NCBI GenBank assembly: GCA_949318235.1
Contig: OX439135.1
Span: 24,010,957 to 24,074,956, forward strand
Source: Ecdyonurus torrentis
Lineage: Eukaryota > Arthropoda > Insecta > Ephemeroptera > Heptageniidae
DNA length: 64,000 nucleotides
Direction of reading: 5' to 3'
A program made the translations under genes and the position numbers. Below the pieces are notes generated by a model. The model saw only the letters and a list, made by a program, of their open reading frames with translations, was not told the origin of the DNA and ran no database searches. The first letter of the stretch is position 1; each line of letters opens with the position of its first letter. This document shows positions 1 through 13,039 of the stretch, piece by piece.

Positions 1-108
1 ATTAAAAATACTTCCCACGCTCCAAAAAAACGCCTAAAAAAATTAACACTCTTTTCAAAAATGTCATAAAAAGTGGGGGTTAAAAAAAACCACCTTCCTC
101 ATATTTTT
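1..108 (+). repeat. Truncated end of palindromic repeat family G
   Basis: The first 108 bases match the right end of the palindromic element at 23720-24190. Shared words include AATACTTCCCA, GCTCCAA, TTTTCAAAAATGTCATAAAA and AGTGGGGGTTAAAAAAA, in the same order. It is cut by the window edge. Confidence 0.75.
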
Positions 109-1101
109 TGACCAACTAAGCTCATTATCATCACTCATTCCTCTCCTTCAGCTAGCCTTATTCTTCTGACTCACTATAGTACAACACAGCTAAAGCAATG
201 CATAAAATATGTAATAATTACTGTTGGATTTTGCATCCATATGTGATCAACACTTTGGTTTTTATCTTCATTTTGTCTCATGGTATATTCTGTGGTACTA
301 CATAGAAATCTCTAAATCGACAGCAAATTCATTCTTATGAAGTATTTTAAATTTTAAATTAATATATAATTAACACAGGAGGGAGAAAAATCTTAAACTT
401 TTAAAGTAAAATAAAAATCTACAAATTTTTAGTAAGATTATTAAAAGTAATTGTATTAAAAAATAATAAAATATAGTAAAAATTATACTAAATTATAAAA
501 ATTATTTTATAAATTAACCTTTACTTAAATTATAATGATATTTTATAAATTATATATGAACAAAATATATGTTATGAAAATTAAAAGCATATTATATTAT
601 TTTATTTGATAATGTAATCAAATAAAAAAAATAAAAGAATCTATCTCACATGGTCATTTTTTGCTAAAAAAAAAAATAATAATAACAAAAAAAAAAGAAA
701 AAAAATTAAATTTGTAATCGGCATTATACTTCTCCAGTCTCCAAATTTGTTAAAAATTATTTCAATGTAAATTTAAAGACGTTTTTGTGCGGCTCTCAGA
801 CAAAAAAAAAAAAAAAAAGCTTCTTTTGTCAAAAACGTTGTTTTACTTTTGAGGAACCCGTACCCACTCTAAAATATTCAAAATAGCTTTAAAAATCGCC
901 CTAATTTGAGGGTGTTTTCTGGTCCAATTTTTGTATTTTTATCTCAATTTGTTCTATTTTTTATTGACTTATCTTATGTATACTGGGATTGATGAGGTTG
1001 AAAACTGTCTGATTTGTACAGGTAGTGACTACGCAAAACTCATTTAAAGCGCGCTGGAAAACGGGAGTGGACCCCCAATTTCAAATCCTATAGCATTGCG
1101 T

Positions 1102-1147
<46 letters not shown>

Positions 1148-1471
1148 TGTTATTATCATTTTTTTTAGAAAACCATTGCAATATAGCGGAAAATTTCGTG
1201 TACTAAAGACAATTTTCCCATGCTTAAAGCTAATAATAATAAATGACTCAATTATTTTCCCTGTACGAAGTATTTATAAATGGTTATACCTTTGAAAAAT
1301 AGTAAATAAAAGAAAGTGAAAGTACTCAAAACACAATTACTACTGATGCCAATATATTTCTATAAAGTGATATAATGGTGTAATAAAAATAAATCGAAAG
1401 ACTTCAACGTAATAATTATTTCTAAATTAAAAGCATAAAAAATATCCTAAAAAACAGAAATAAGTTTATGA
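109..1471. other. AT-rich intergenic DNA, no gene seen
   Basis: No open frame with recognisable similarity. There are short poly-A tracts near 667-710 and 802-818, and a poly-T tract of about 45 bases at 1101-1145. Confidence 0.6.
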
Positions 1472-1778
1472 AGGTGTATGCATTCATGTTAAATTCTACG
1501 CCATGTTGGATCACTCAATAACATGGGCGGCATAGGAAAATAACTCATTTTGCCAGTTTAAATCACTATAAGAAATATTTTTTGAGAGCATTGATGCTGT
1601 AAATATGTTAAATTAGTATCTCAAGTATGTGAGAAAAATAACAATAACAAAAAATTAACCGATTTCTAAAAGAAAATTGATTGCCTTAAACGAAGTTTGT
1701 CCTATGCTGAGAAATGTTATTCACTACTCCAGTATGGCCTCCAAGCGCATTAAATATGACGTCATGTGGATACACCCT
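1472..1778 (+). repeat. MITE family D copy (plus)
   Basis: Starts with AGGTGTATGCATTCATG and ends with GACGTCATGTGGATACACCCT-type bases, so the termini are inverted versions of each other. The interior has the family words CTCAATAACATG, GAGAGCATTGATGCTG and GTCCTATGCTGAG. No coding capacity. Confidence 0.85.
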
Positions 1779-1877
1779 ATGAATACACCGTAGCTGTTAC
1801 AACAGTTTGAATTGAAGCAATAAGTTGAACTTTGACATGGTAGAAACGTCCAGGAAGATTATAGTCCAAGAAGAAGG

Positions 1878-1917
<40 letters not shown>

Positions 1918-2082
1918 GCAAGATGAATGGGATACATTTACACATTAAATTGATTATGCATTTAATGGCATTTAAACCTATTTTGTTATTACATTTATAT
2001 TTTATTACTACAGTATTACCGCATGCTTTTATCTATTATTTAATCTAAATTTTATGTTATATGTACGTTATTATAGTTATAA

Positions 2083-2889
2083 CAATATATATGGCCTGCA
2101 TTTTTTCAAAACGCACAAAATAACACCCCCCTATGGAATTTCATGAAATTAATATATTTTGTAGGGGGGCCCCTAAATATGATAAATTTCGAGTTTTAGG
2201 TTGATCTAATCAAAACTCTAATTTTAGGGCGCGAAATTCAAAATAGAAAAGCTTCATAGGACTAATTTAATAAAAAATAAATATTATAATTTAAATAATC
2301 AGTTTATATTTTTTTCATATACTACAATATCCAATGTATCCACTGGCATCAAAAATATCGATTATACTATAGTCGATTGTACAGGAAAAATCGATTAATA
2401 TGGCCCAAAATCGCAACTTTTGGCTATAGAAATATAGCTTTTTCTCCTGAACCACTTCGAATTTTGAAATGAAACAAATTTCAGAAATACATGACAATAT
2501 ACCTATCTCAAAAAAATTAACAAACATTTTTTGTCTGCGTTAACAGAATTACGCGGGAGCTTCAAAATTAGCCATTTTTGAAAAATGTTTGAATTTTGCG
2601 ATTTTCAAATGCAATTTTTTCAAAAAGTGGTATTTTAATTTTTCTTATTTTTTGATATATATTACTCCAAACCTTGTGCTTTACATTGATATAGGTTTCA
2701 GCTTGTCATATATAAAAATAATTTTTTTACGATTTTTTTAAAAAATCCTTTTTTTCAAAGAGTAATTTTGTGTATATTTCAGTTATATGATTTTTTGGTG
2801 CAAGAAATTTTGTTTTTATGTTTACTGAATATTATAACATATCAAAGGGTTCATCCTAGTCAAAACCCACCCACCCACTCACCATGCCT

Positions 2890-2931
<42 letters not shown>

Positions 2932-4094
2932 AAGTTTGTGAAAATGTAACATACAAATTAAATTATAGTGATTTGTGTGAAATTGAGAACCAATGATAAA
3001 TATACTAACAGCATTATTATATGTAAATAATATTATAAAAGTATTTGTGTATGAAGGTTAATTCCTATATTTACATTAACTTTATATATTTTATTTTGTA
3101 TATTAACTACAAATTACAAATTTCTGTCTCCGACCATTACCTTATTTTCCTTTTAACCTATTCCTACCTGACGGGATTTAGCTTGAAATCTCCCCGTGGT
3201 TTTCGTTGGACAAGGATTAGTAAAAATAATTCAAATAATCAAAATAAAAATATATGTCGTTCACTAACAAAAAAAAAAAAAAAAGGAGGCATGGTCAGTG
3301 GGTGGGTGGGTGGTGACTAGGATGAACCCTTTGATATGTTATAATATTCAGTAAACATAAAAACAAAATTTCTTGCACCAAAAAATCATATAACTGAAAT
3401 ATACACAAAATTACTCTTTGAAAAAAAGGATTTTTTAAAAAAATCGTAAAAAAATTATTTTTATATATGACAAGCTGAAACCTATATCAATGTAAAGCAC
3501 AAGGTTTGGAGTAATATATATCAAAAAATAAGAAAAATTAAAATACCACTTTTTGAAAAAATTGCATTTGAAAATCGCAAAATTCAAACATTTTTCAAAA
3601 ATGGCTAATTTTGAAGCTCCCGCGTAATTCTGTTAACGCAGACAAAAAATGTTTGTTAATTTTTTTGAGATAGGTATATTGTCATGTATTTCTGAAATTT
3701 GTTTCATTTCAAAATTCGAAGTGGTTCAGGAGAAAAAGCTATATTTCTATAGCCAAAAGTTGCGATTTTGGGCCATATTAATCGATTTTTCCTGTACAAT
3801 CGACTATAGTATAATCGATATTTTTGATGCCAGTGGATACATTGGATATTGTAGTATATGAAAAAAATATAAACTGATTATTTAAATTATAATATTTATT
3901 TTTTATTAAATTAGTCCTATGAAGCTTTTCTATTTTGAATTTCGCGCCCTAAAATTAGAGTTTTGATTAGATCAACCTAAAACTCGAAATTTATCATATT
4001 TAGGGGCCCCCCTACAAAATATATTAATTTCATGAAATTCCATAGGGGGGTGTTATTTTGTGCGTTTTGAAAAAATGCAAGCCATATATATTGT
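2083..4094. repeat. Large near-perfect inverted repeat, about 2 kb
   Basis: The left arm (about 2083-2930) reappears as its reverse complement at about 3270-4094. Both arms carry the same 70-codon open frame in opposite orientation (2315-2527 minus, 3649-3861 plus), identical in translation. The arms differ by only a few bases, for example near the GGAGGCATGGT motif at the inner ends. The spacer of about 340 bp is bordered by poly-T on the left and poly-A on the right. The outer ends are (C/A)AATATATATGG. It could be a foldback transposon, a head-to-head duplication or a hairpin-forming element. No transposase or other recognisable protein is encoded. Confidence 0.95.
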
Positions 4095-4399
4095 GATATA
4101 TCACAATATATAATAAAAAATAATAATATTAAACACATGAAAATATTTTGGATTATTTTATATATAAAAGAGGTCAGAGTCAGTAGAGCAAGGTCAATTG
4201 GTGTAAAATATTAAGATCTCTGCAGTTTAATAATTTGAGGCACTGACTTCAACAACACAAGTCACTTCTTGATTGACCTTTACACATGAACTACGAGCAT
4301 TCATCTCTCCAGGGTCGCCACTACACGGAAAGAAACACGCAGAAAGTATGACAATCTGTCGCTAATACTCAGAAATGTCGATATTTTGTTTCAAATACA

Positions 4400-4756
4400 G
4401 TTAATCTTGTTTTTTGAGCTGATAAAAGTGAGTCGCATTGAGAACTGAACTTTTTTTTTTATGAATTTTCGTTCATTCTATTATTTATTATTCTATTATT
4501 TACTATTCTTATTACTACATCAAAGATCGAATTTCTTGATATAACAAAAAGGATGACTAAAATTACAAATTCGATTTTCATGTCATATATTTTAATGTTT
4601 ACTTTCGCTTGTTCTATAAAGTATAGTGAGGTTCATTTACAGTGATTGGCTGACCAACAAAATAAGACACATTCATTGGTTGATCTTGTTTTTTGATAAA
4701 AATGAGTCGCATTGAGAATGGAACATTTCTTTACGAATTTTCGTTCATTCTAATCA
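4400..4756 (+). repeat. Pair of diverged direct repeats of about 75 bp
   Basis: 4405-4480 and 4684-4756 share TCTTGTTTTTTGA, GAGTCGCATTGAGAA and GAATTTTCGTTCATTCTA in order. The first copy carries a longer T run. Function unknown. Confidence 0.6.
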
Positions 4757-5054
4757 ATTTAAAAGTTCTAAACGAAGAAACAACAATAATCAACCATATG
4801 AACGTAGTAAACGGGTAATGACGTCATAATCAGATGTTTTTAACAAAGGAAATTTTTCGAAACTGGCTCAAGAGTTGTGTGTAGTTTATAGAATGAGCTA
4901 ATAGAGAATGATATGGACAGAAACGCGTTCTCACACAAGTAGGCTTAATATGCTTAATAAACGGTTTGCAGACAACCCTGTTCGAGTTCGACAATTTACT
5001 TCGCAGGAAGCTTAAATTGGTAGGAACACGCTTCTCTTCCCGATAATAATAATA

Positions 5055-5187
5055 AACAAAAATTAGCTAATTTTGCAAAGAAAATAGCCAAAAACTACGT
5101 TTGTCCTATGTTGAGCTGAGCAATGTTATTCACTACTCAAGAAGAGCATCGAAAAGCATTCAGAATGACGTCATGCTCACACATCCT
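5055..5187 (+). repeat. MITE family D, 3' half fragment
   Basis: Contains GTTTGTCCTATG, GAGCAATGTTATTCACTACTC, the subfamily word GAGCATCGAAAAGCATT and GAATGACGTCATGC. It ends in CACACATCCTATA. The 5' half is missing. Confidence 0.75.
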
Positions 5188-5195
5188 ATATAAAT

Positions 5196-5301
5196 GCTGT
5201 TCGTAAACCCTGTTCTTTGCACCAAAAAATGACGATCGCCTTTGGTTATTCAAATGGAATGCGCATTTTTTGTTGCAAGAGAACAGGGTTTACGAACAGT
5301 A
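5196..5301. repeat. Palindromic MITE family J, about 106 bp
   Basis: The terminal inverted repeats are CTGTTCGTAAACCCTGTTCT and its complement AGAACAGGGTTTACGAACAG. The short interior holds GACGATCG and a TGCGCATT word. A second, decayed copy lies at 18101-18200. Confidence 0.8.
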
Positions 5302-5878
5302 TTATATATTTTTACTTCATCTTGTTCAGTGCACATTTTCTTGTAAAATATTAGTCAGTATTAATTACACAACGGTATCGATTTGAGATTGATGCACATA
5401 AATCTTATAATCTTATAATTTGCGATCATAATTCTTAATCTTAAATTTTGCAATAATTATGTATATGATGTGGTACAGGTTTAGATTAATTTATCATCAT
5501 AATTTATCATTTATACAGTAGATGACATATTTCTGATTCTAATGAGGAGATAATATTACAATTTTTGAATTTTAATAACATAAAAAAATATTTAGCTTTT
5601 AAAGTTTATAAAATAGTTGATAATTTACTAAATATTTATTATTTTGTTTTTAATATTATATTATATACTTAGATTTTATATTTATAATTATATAATTTTT
5701 TGTGTTGAGAAGGTAATTTATATATGTTAATATTTTATTTTTAAAAATAAAAAGCAATAAATAAAATTAAATTTGTCAATGTTGAGAATTATTTCACGAA
5801 AAAATCACTTCAATTTCATCTTTTAAGAACGAAATTATGTACTACGAGATTTGACTAAAGAGTTGTAGTGTATTGTAT

Positions 5879-6218
5879 TTAAGGAAGTAGGGGACCGACG
5901 TCGGCCATTAGCCTCAAACTTTTATCGGCAAAAAAATCTGAAATTTTGCACAATGATACTTCTGCTTAAGACAATTTCAAATATATAAAATTTTTGGGTG
6001 GTCACCGTACAAATTAATTTTATATGATTTTTTGAAATTTTAAGCCCATAAGGCATAATGTTAATTTCAATAATTTTTTGCTTTTTTTTTTTGACGGTGA
6101 CACATCTTGAAATTTTTATCACGGCTAGGTGTGACCCTTAGCTACACAATGACACCAAATTTAGACCCAAAACACGAGCTAGTTTTTGAGATATAAGGTC
6201 GGTCCCCTACTCCCTTAA
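5879..6218 (+). repeat. MITE family C copy (plus), TTAA-flanked
   Basis: Begins TTAAGGAAGTAGGGGACCGACGTCGG and ends GGTCGGTCCCCTACTCCCTTAA when read in pieces. The interior words are TTTTGCACAATGATACTTC, GTCACCGT, AAGCCCATAAGGC and ATCACGGCTAGGTGTGACCC. It runs directly into a diverged relative at 6219-6480. A 66-codon minus-strand frame at 5922-6122 lies wholly inside and is not a gene. Confidence 0.9.
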
Positions 6219-6480
6219 CACAGTGATACATAAGGATAAGGTACCTTCAAAAATGTAAAAATTTTGGGGGGTCACCATGCTAAATTATAAATTAGGAGTT
6301 TTTGAAATTTTAGTCCCATAAGAGCCCATGTTAACGTCATTACACATTTTCTCTCTTATCTGATGGTCATGAGTTCTAAATATTTTATCATACATAGGTA
6401 GCTGCTAATAACATTAACTTTCAAAAGGCATCATAAAGTTTCGAAGTTTTCTTTTTAGAATTTGAGATGCAAGCCATCTG
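6219..6480 (+). repeat. Diverged relative of MITE family C (C2)
   Basis: Shares with 52226-52560 the words TTGGGGGGT, TTAGTCCC, GAGCCCATGTTAA, CTGATGGTCA/CTAATGGTCA, GGTAGCTG and ACAAGCCATCT-type bases. It parallels family C position by position but is clearly older. Confidence 0.6.
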
Positions 6481-6730
6481 AATACAACCCTTAAATGTTA
6501 TTGGAGGTAATCATTATTGTTGATTATTGCAAATGTGTTTGTTGTACAGGTGCTTTAAGATTATATTTAAATGATTCTCACCTTTTTTCTAGTAGGCTCG
6601 TTTAAAAAAATGATCCCACCGAAGGATATTAATGAGTTCTTCGTCGTTTTCCAACGCATGTTTGATTCATTATATACTCGCGGTGCATGCATTCTGCAAT
6701 GTAGCTTAGTCGTAAGTATGGAATGTTTAT

Positions 6731-7016
6731 AGGATTATGCGCATGACGTCATAATGAATGTGCTTTGTTGCAATAATGAACAACATTGCTCAGCATAGCG
6801 TTTTCTGGATATTTTCTTTGGGAAATCGGTTAATTTGTTGTTATTATAATTTTTCTAACAAACTTGAGATACTAATTCAACCTATTAACAGCATCAATGC
6901 TCTCAAAAATATTACTTAGTATTTTTTTAAACTTGCAAAATGAGATATTTTCCTATACGGCACATGTTATTGAGTGATCCAACATGGAGTCAACTTTAAT
7001 ATGAATGCATTCATCC
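6731..7016 (-). repeat. MITE family D copy (minus)
   Basis: Reverse orientation: it starts AGGATTATGCGCATGACGTCAT and ends TGAATGCATTCATCCT when read in pieces. The interior has CAACATTGCTCAGCATAG and AGCATCAATGCTCTCAAAAATATT. Confidence 0.85.
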
Positions 7017-7216
7017 TATATATGAGCCTTACTTGTTACAGTCGTAATGAGTCGTAATCCACGTAGTACATTGAATAAAGAAAAATTATATGGTTAACTG
7101 TTTCAAATCAACCGAGTCAATTTTTAATAAGGAGTAACTTTCAATATAATATTAACTTTTCAAATGGGTTTTTACACTTTTAGGAATATTGAGATTTCAA
7201 AATTATGTTATGATTT

Positions 7217-7652
<436 letters not shown>

Positions 7653-7779
7653 TTACGATATAGTACTTGTCACTTATATATCTCGTCACAATAACGTGAT
7701 GCATGTTCAAGTACTACAAAAGATACTTATGGTGTAAAGTAAACTCTTACTTACTTACTTACTTACATACATACACCTA

Positions 7780-8839
7780 CATTATTATGTCTCAACTCAA
7801 AGAAACCTACGAGAATTTTTATTACATCAAGTGTTTACATAAGTGACATTTCAAATTATTTTGTTCACACAATAACTTATATAGTAATAGAGGCTACATG
7901 CAAAACTCTTTATGATAAATGTATTATTTTCTATTAAAAAAAACAACAAAAAAACAACGAATTGCAAAAACTTTGGATAATTTTTTTATTTCATTTTTTT
8001 TAGTTATATTTAAAATTTGTTTATAAATTACAAAATATAATAACTTTTTTAAAATCTTGAAGTTAATCTATTGTAAAATAATAAAAACTAATAATAAAAA
8101 AGGTAAATTATTAAGAATGTTATCTTTTTTCAAGTATAACCATATACTTATTATACATATAAGTAATAATTGAATTTTATTAACATAAAGTTTTACTTCG
8201 AGGCCTCGATGTTAGGTATCTTAAATAATCTTAAATTATGATCGTTAATATTTAATATTAAATAATGAACAATTCAAAATAGTAATTCTCATTTAATAAT
8301 ATAATTTATTTATTATTGTAATACTTTTTATTTCTTCTAAAAAAGACTTATTAATTTATTAAACTGTACAAAAAAAAAAAAAAAAAAAAAAAAAAAGATA
8401 AAATCTAAACCAAATTAAAGCAGTTATTAATTGTATTATTCCTATAATATAATATATTAAATGAATAGTAAAATTGATATTATAATAAAGTAAAAAGTTA
8501 ATAAAAATTATTTATTTCATTTCAACACATTTTTCAACGCTATTCGTATAACCAAATTTGGGTTCACTTGTCGAAAATATTTAATACAAGAAAAACACTT
8601 ACACCCTTTTTTTTTTTTCTTCTTCTTCTTCACCCCCTACTCATTTACCTATAAACAATTAGTAATACTGAAGTTAGACAGCATAAATCTAACGTTTATT
8701 ACTCATAGTACTCACAGTAGATGGTATAATTTACTGTGCATAGTACTATAATAGTAACCATCAGAACCAAAAGTGGCTTTTCAGAATGTTCACTATACGA
8801 TTGCCTAAGCTGTGAGCAACCTCTATTTCATGTATTAAC

Positions 8840-8870
<31 letters not shown>

Positions 8871-8973
8871 CATATTTTACACGTACACCATGCAGCTAAG
8901 ACGATTTTTTGTTTATTAAAATATAATAATTAATATTTTAATATATAAATTTCTTTGGTAAGAAATCACATAA
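7780..8973. other. AT-rich intergenic DNA, no gene seen
   Basis: Poly-A tracts at 8371-8396 and 8845-8870, and a T-rich tract at 8608-8632. No recognisable coding or RNA gene. Confidence 0.6.
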
Positions 8974-9255
8974 TTTCATTCATGTGGTTTCATTCATAAC
9001 ATTTGCCAGTATAGGAAAATGTCACATTTTGCCAGTTTAAAAATACTTCGCAATTTATTTGAGAGCATTGATGCTGGGTTAAAAGGTTGAATCAGTATCT
9101 CAAGTATGCAAGAAAAATAATAATGACCAAAAAATATCTGATTTTCCAAAGAAAATAGCTAAAAACTATAGGTTTGTCCTATGCTGAGCAATGTTATTCA
9201 TTGCTCAAGAAGAGCATCGAAAAGCATTAAGAATGACGTCATGCGCACACACCCT
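8974..9255 (+). repeat. MITE family D copy (plus), cold-spot 5' end
   Basis: Degraded 5' end with GTGGTTTCATTCAT, then GCCAGTATAGGAAAATG, GAGAGCATTGATGCTG, GTCCTATGCTGAGCAATG, ATCGAAAAGCATT and GAATGACGTCATGCGC. It ends ACACACCCTATA. It belongs with the copies at 34963 and 53879. Confidence 0.8.
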
Positions 9256-9374
9256 ATACAGGTTACCGATAAGGTGTGCGGAAAAGGCTTAGGGTTCTTT
9301 GTAATTTCCTATATATATCAATTAGCATTGCCTAATATGTTTTTTTTTTTTTTTTTGGTTGATTTGATTTGATT

Positions 9375-9406
<32 letters not shown>

Positions 9407-10266
9407 GAGAAAACTAATGCATTGACTTGTGAGGCCTGAAATATTTAAATGTGGAATACTATATAGATACAATTTTACGTGTAAAAAGCTAAAACTAATT
9501 AATAAGAAAGTTAAATCACTGATAAAATTTATTTTACATTTTAATATTGCATCAACATTGCTAAAATATATTTATGCTGTGCGTCGTTATATTTTTAATG
9601 GTGATCAGCATAAATAGTATTCAATAATGCTTAAATTGTGTAAATTACTTAATTAATTAAGTATGTAATTATAGTAACGTCTTTACGCATAATTACAACT
9701 CATTACATAGTTTTGTACGCCAAGATTAATTTACGAAATGTATACAATTTCATGAAAATTAAAAATTATCAACAATATTATTTAAAAGCTATTGATTAAT
9801 TAGAGAAAAAAAATTTGAACATAAAGATATTTTTGTGTTTGTATTAAAATTGTAACTGACTGTACTGTTAAACAGTTGGGTTAAATTGAAAGATTTGTAG
9901 CCTGATTTCGCCCAATACAAAGACATTAATTATTAATTACGTATTATAGATTGATTTGCGTTTATAGTTAACACATAATAGACATTATTAATCACATTTT
10001 CCATGTATCGAGTTGTAAAAATCATATTTAATAAATATATTGTAATTTTTATTAATATTGGTTGAAAATAACATTGCAAGAAAATGGACAAATTTTATTT
10101 TTTTTTTTCCCCCACGTTGTACACAGTATATCGTAATTTTTATTTTTAGTTAGTTCTTTTTTATCGAAGTTCGAGTATAGTTGCTTGGTAAGAAAAATTT
10201 TCAAAGGACGTTCACTTAAAAATCGCGTGGATGTGAATGAGGCGTAAAAAACAAAGGCGGGTTAAG

Positions 10267-10303
<37 letters not shown>

Positions 10304-10592
10304 GAGAGAAAAATATATATAAAAAATTAAGTAACCCGCCCGCCTTTCGTATTTTTGTTGAATGAAAATTATATTTAGTCTTAAAGGTATGTGTAGGTAG
10401 CAAGGTATATACAAGATGTAGCACATCTCAAAATTTTGGCACGATTTCGTATATTATATTAGAATTCAGATTTATGCAAACTTATACTTTATTGATTTTC
10501 TATACAAAAAATGTATAGAAATATAAAATAGTATAGGTGTGTTTCAAAGTTTTTTATATTCCTTCATCTTATAAATATTTAAAAGTCTGTAT
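9256..10592. other. AT-rich DNA with one dispersed repeat and a hairpin
   Basis: Poly-T tracts at 9341-9356 and 9380-9406. Bases 9842-9926 are an inverted copy of 33413-33492 (family H, sharing CAGTTGGGTTAAATTG and GCCTGATTTCGCCCAATA). Bases 10248-10350 form an imperfect hairpin, AAAGGCGGGTTA against TAACCCGCC, with a poly-A loop. No gene seen. Confidence 0.6.
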
Positions 10593-10915
10593 CATAGGCA
10601 TAGACCAAATAAAATAACATGTGCTTTTTAATAATTAAATGCAAAATAGAATCTCCTAAACTGATGACAATTTTTACTGCAATGTAAATGTAGCCCCACA
10701 AGAGAGCATAAACTGTAAAGTATGCAATTTGCGTGGATATTTCTGTTTATGACGTCAGAAACATGCAAAAACGAGTATGAAAATCTTGTACGCTATGCAT
10801 AAATCGATATTGTCTAATCGCTGCTACAGTTGGGTTTTGAGACAAGTTATTTATGTAAGTTCCATCAAGTTTTTTGTGATATAAAAGCTGAAACGTTTTC
10901 TTCTATGCTTTTAAC
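10593..10915 (+). repeat. MITE family B copy (plus)
   Basis: Family words in order: GGCATAGACCAAATAAAA, GATGACAATTTTTACTG, TGTAGCCCCACAAGAGAG, TATGACGTCAGAAACATG, CAGTTGGGTTTTGAGACAA and CTATGCTTTTAA. The ends are eroded. Confidence 0.85.
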
Positions 10916-11746
10916 GGTGTTATTGAAATAATACTATTTTTCATGTTAATTGTGATATTTAAACAGTGTCATAAGTTTATGCATAATTTCATACCTAATA
11001 TTCATAAAAATTCACATCTAGAATATTACAAATATTTACAGATTGAAAATTAAATCCATTTAAATATTAAAGATTGTTATTTCAATTTATAATTTTCTTT
11101 TTTATAATATTAAAAAATTAAGATTTCCTATGAATGATAAATTATAAAACAAAATAATAAAAAATAATTTTGTAATATAATTATATTTAATATTATTAAT
11201 TAAATAAAAAAATTTTACACTAAATTCTGCTATTATTATTTTGATAAATGTTATAATACAATAAATTTTGTATTTACGTCTATTAATTTACAATATTACA
11301 ATTTCAAATTATTTATTTTATTTATGCATTTTAATTATAAATGCAATTAGAAGATTTATTTTATATATTTAAAAAATAAAATAATGTGTTAATAAAAAGG
11401 TGATATAAAAATAAAAATATTGATAATAATATAACTATATATGATAAAATAAATGAAATGAAGAATTGTCGCATGTTTATATTTTATGTGTGAAAATGTT
11501 TTGCCAATTATTGAAATGTGTTTTTAGCTATATAATATACAATTTAAATTTCATTAAATATTTTAAGAATATATTCCTAATAATATTTATGATGACTGAA
11601 ACTATTATGCAATATATTTGTATTCCTGCATGTATACATATTTTTGTAACTAATATACCAATTATGATCATTTAAGATAATTTATTATGATCAATAAAGA
11701 AACTGAAACTGAAATATTTTTGTAAAATAAAAAGTAGATCCCTTAC
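10916..11746. other. AT-rich intergenic DNA, no gene seen
   Basis: Very AT-rich with no open frame of recognisable content. It lies downstream of the candidate exon at 11747-11948 on that exon's strand, so it may be intron. Confidence 0.55.
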
Positions 11747-11948
11747 CTTGTGTTTTGGCCGAATACTTGAATTGACATTGGTACTGATGCAGCTCTATTG
11801 TTATTATTTATATTTTGACAAATAATTATAGGATTATTAGCTGTTGTAGTGGAGGATTTAGCGCGGTGTTTAGGGCTGGCGGGGCGCAGCCAGCGGAGTA
11901 GCTGGAGCGGTCCACTCAGCACCGCGCCCTGGGGCGGCGCAATTGTAC
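11747..11948 (-). CDS. Candidate internal exon, unknown protein (partial gene)
   Basis: On the minus strand an acceptor (TTTTGCAG) precedes 11948 and a good donor (AAG then GTAAGG) follows 11747. They bound 202 nt open in one frame: 66 full codons with two spare bases at each end. The 5' half is strikingly GC-rich for this window and encodes TIAPPQGAVLSGPLQLLRWL, followed by a basic RPASPKHRAK stretch. The 3' half is AT-rich and low complexity (NINNNNRAAS). I do not recognise the family, and I could not locate the flanking exons with confidence. The splice sites and composition favour a real exon, but an isolated exon call can be wrong. Confidence 0.5.
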
Positions 11949-12045
11949 CTGCAAAACACAAACATTTTTACCCTGAGTATACAATTAATAATTAATATAT
12001 ATGAATATGAGTATATAATATTATAAGCATTCATGATGAAGTGCT

Positions 12046-12290
12046 TGGATCACTCAATAACATGAGCCGCATAGGAAAATTGCTATTTTTGCTAGTTTAA
12101 TATATTCTAAGCAATATTTGTGATAGCATTAATACAGGTTGAATTAGTATCTCAAGTACATATTATAAGAGAAATATGAGCTGTTTTCGCAAAGAAAATA
12201 CCCAAAAACGATATTTGTCCTATGCTGAGCAATGTTATTCATTATTCCTGTATGGCGCCCAATCGCATTAAATATGACGTCATGCGCATA
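12046..12290 (+). repeat. MITE family D copy (plus), shortened
   Basis: GGATCACTCAATAACATGAG, GCATAGGAAAAT, CAGGTTGAATTAGTATC, GTCCTATGCTGAGCAATG and TATGACGTCATGCGC appear in order. Internal bases around the GAGAGC word are deleted or altered. Confidence 0.8.
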
Positions 12291-12439
12291 ATATATATAC
12301 ATAATAATATAGTCGCCTTACTTCACGACGGACATTCACAGGAAAATTAGTAATGTGCTCGCAGAAAGTCAAATATACATCACTGAATTGAATTTAGGAT
12401 AGCTAATCATTATATCTTTTGTAACAAAGCTAAATAAAG

Positions 12440-13039
12440 TTTTAATTAAATGGGGTTTACCCGGTGGAGCGAGATAGCTATAATTACTAATTAGTTATTG
12501 CAGGTAGCAAAAAAAAAAAAAAAAAAAGTAATAGACCCCCTATAGTTTTCTATTCTAGCAGCAGCATTGCGTGGGACGAAACGTTATCACTCGCTCCTTT
12601 TTTTTTTTTTTTTTTTTTTTTTTTTGAACATACCACGGATTGGAACTGCTGGCTCTTTCATTTGTGGTTCTTAAGTACCGCAGTTCTAAGACAAATATAA
12701 TATATGCGCGGTTCTTAAAAGACGTTTCCCAGAACTGTTTCTTAAAAAAGCGGTTCCAGGAACCTGTTTCGGTCCCTGGAAAAAAATTATTGAAGCTGGA
12801 AAAATTTATACATATATTTCTACTCTTCACAAAAAATAATAGTAAATAATAATAATAATAATAAAAGAGGGTAGCATATTAAAAATTTGCTAATTAAAAA
12901 AAAAAAAAACATATCTATAGAAAACATAAAAACCATTTTTAAATACATAATATAATGTTAATATAAATTTTTTAAATGAATATAAATAGATAAATAAATA
13001 AATAAATATAAATAAATAAAAATAGATAAGTGAATAAAC
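12440..13039. other. AT-rich DNA with a GGTTC-rich patch
   Basis: Poly-A at 12509-12527 and poly-T at 12597-12625. Between 12630 and 12780 the words GGTTC, GAAC and TTCTTAA recur in both orientations, suggesting an old hairpin element. Overlapping frames on both strands have no recognisable protein similarity. Confidence 0.5.

Noticed and set aside
2315..3861. Identical 70-codon frames on opposite strands
   Set aside because: They are mirror images within the inverted repeat and have no recognisable protein content.
12555..12849. Overlapping frames of 91 and 69 codons on opposite strands
   Set aside because: No similarity to anything recognised. The region has inverted GGTTC/GAACC words and homopolymers typical of a decayed element.
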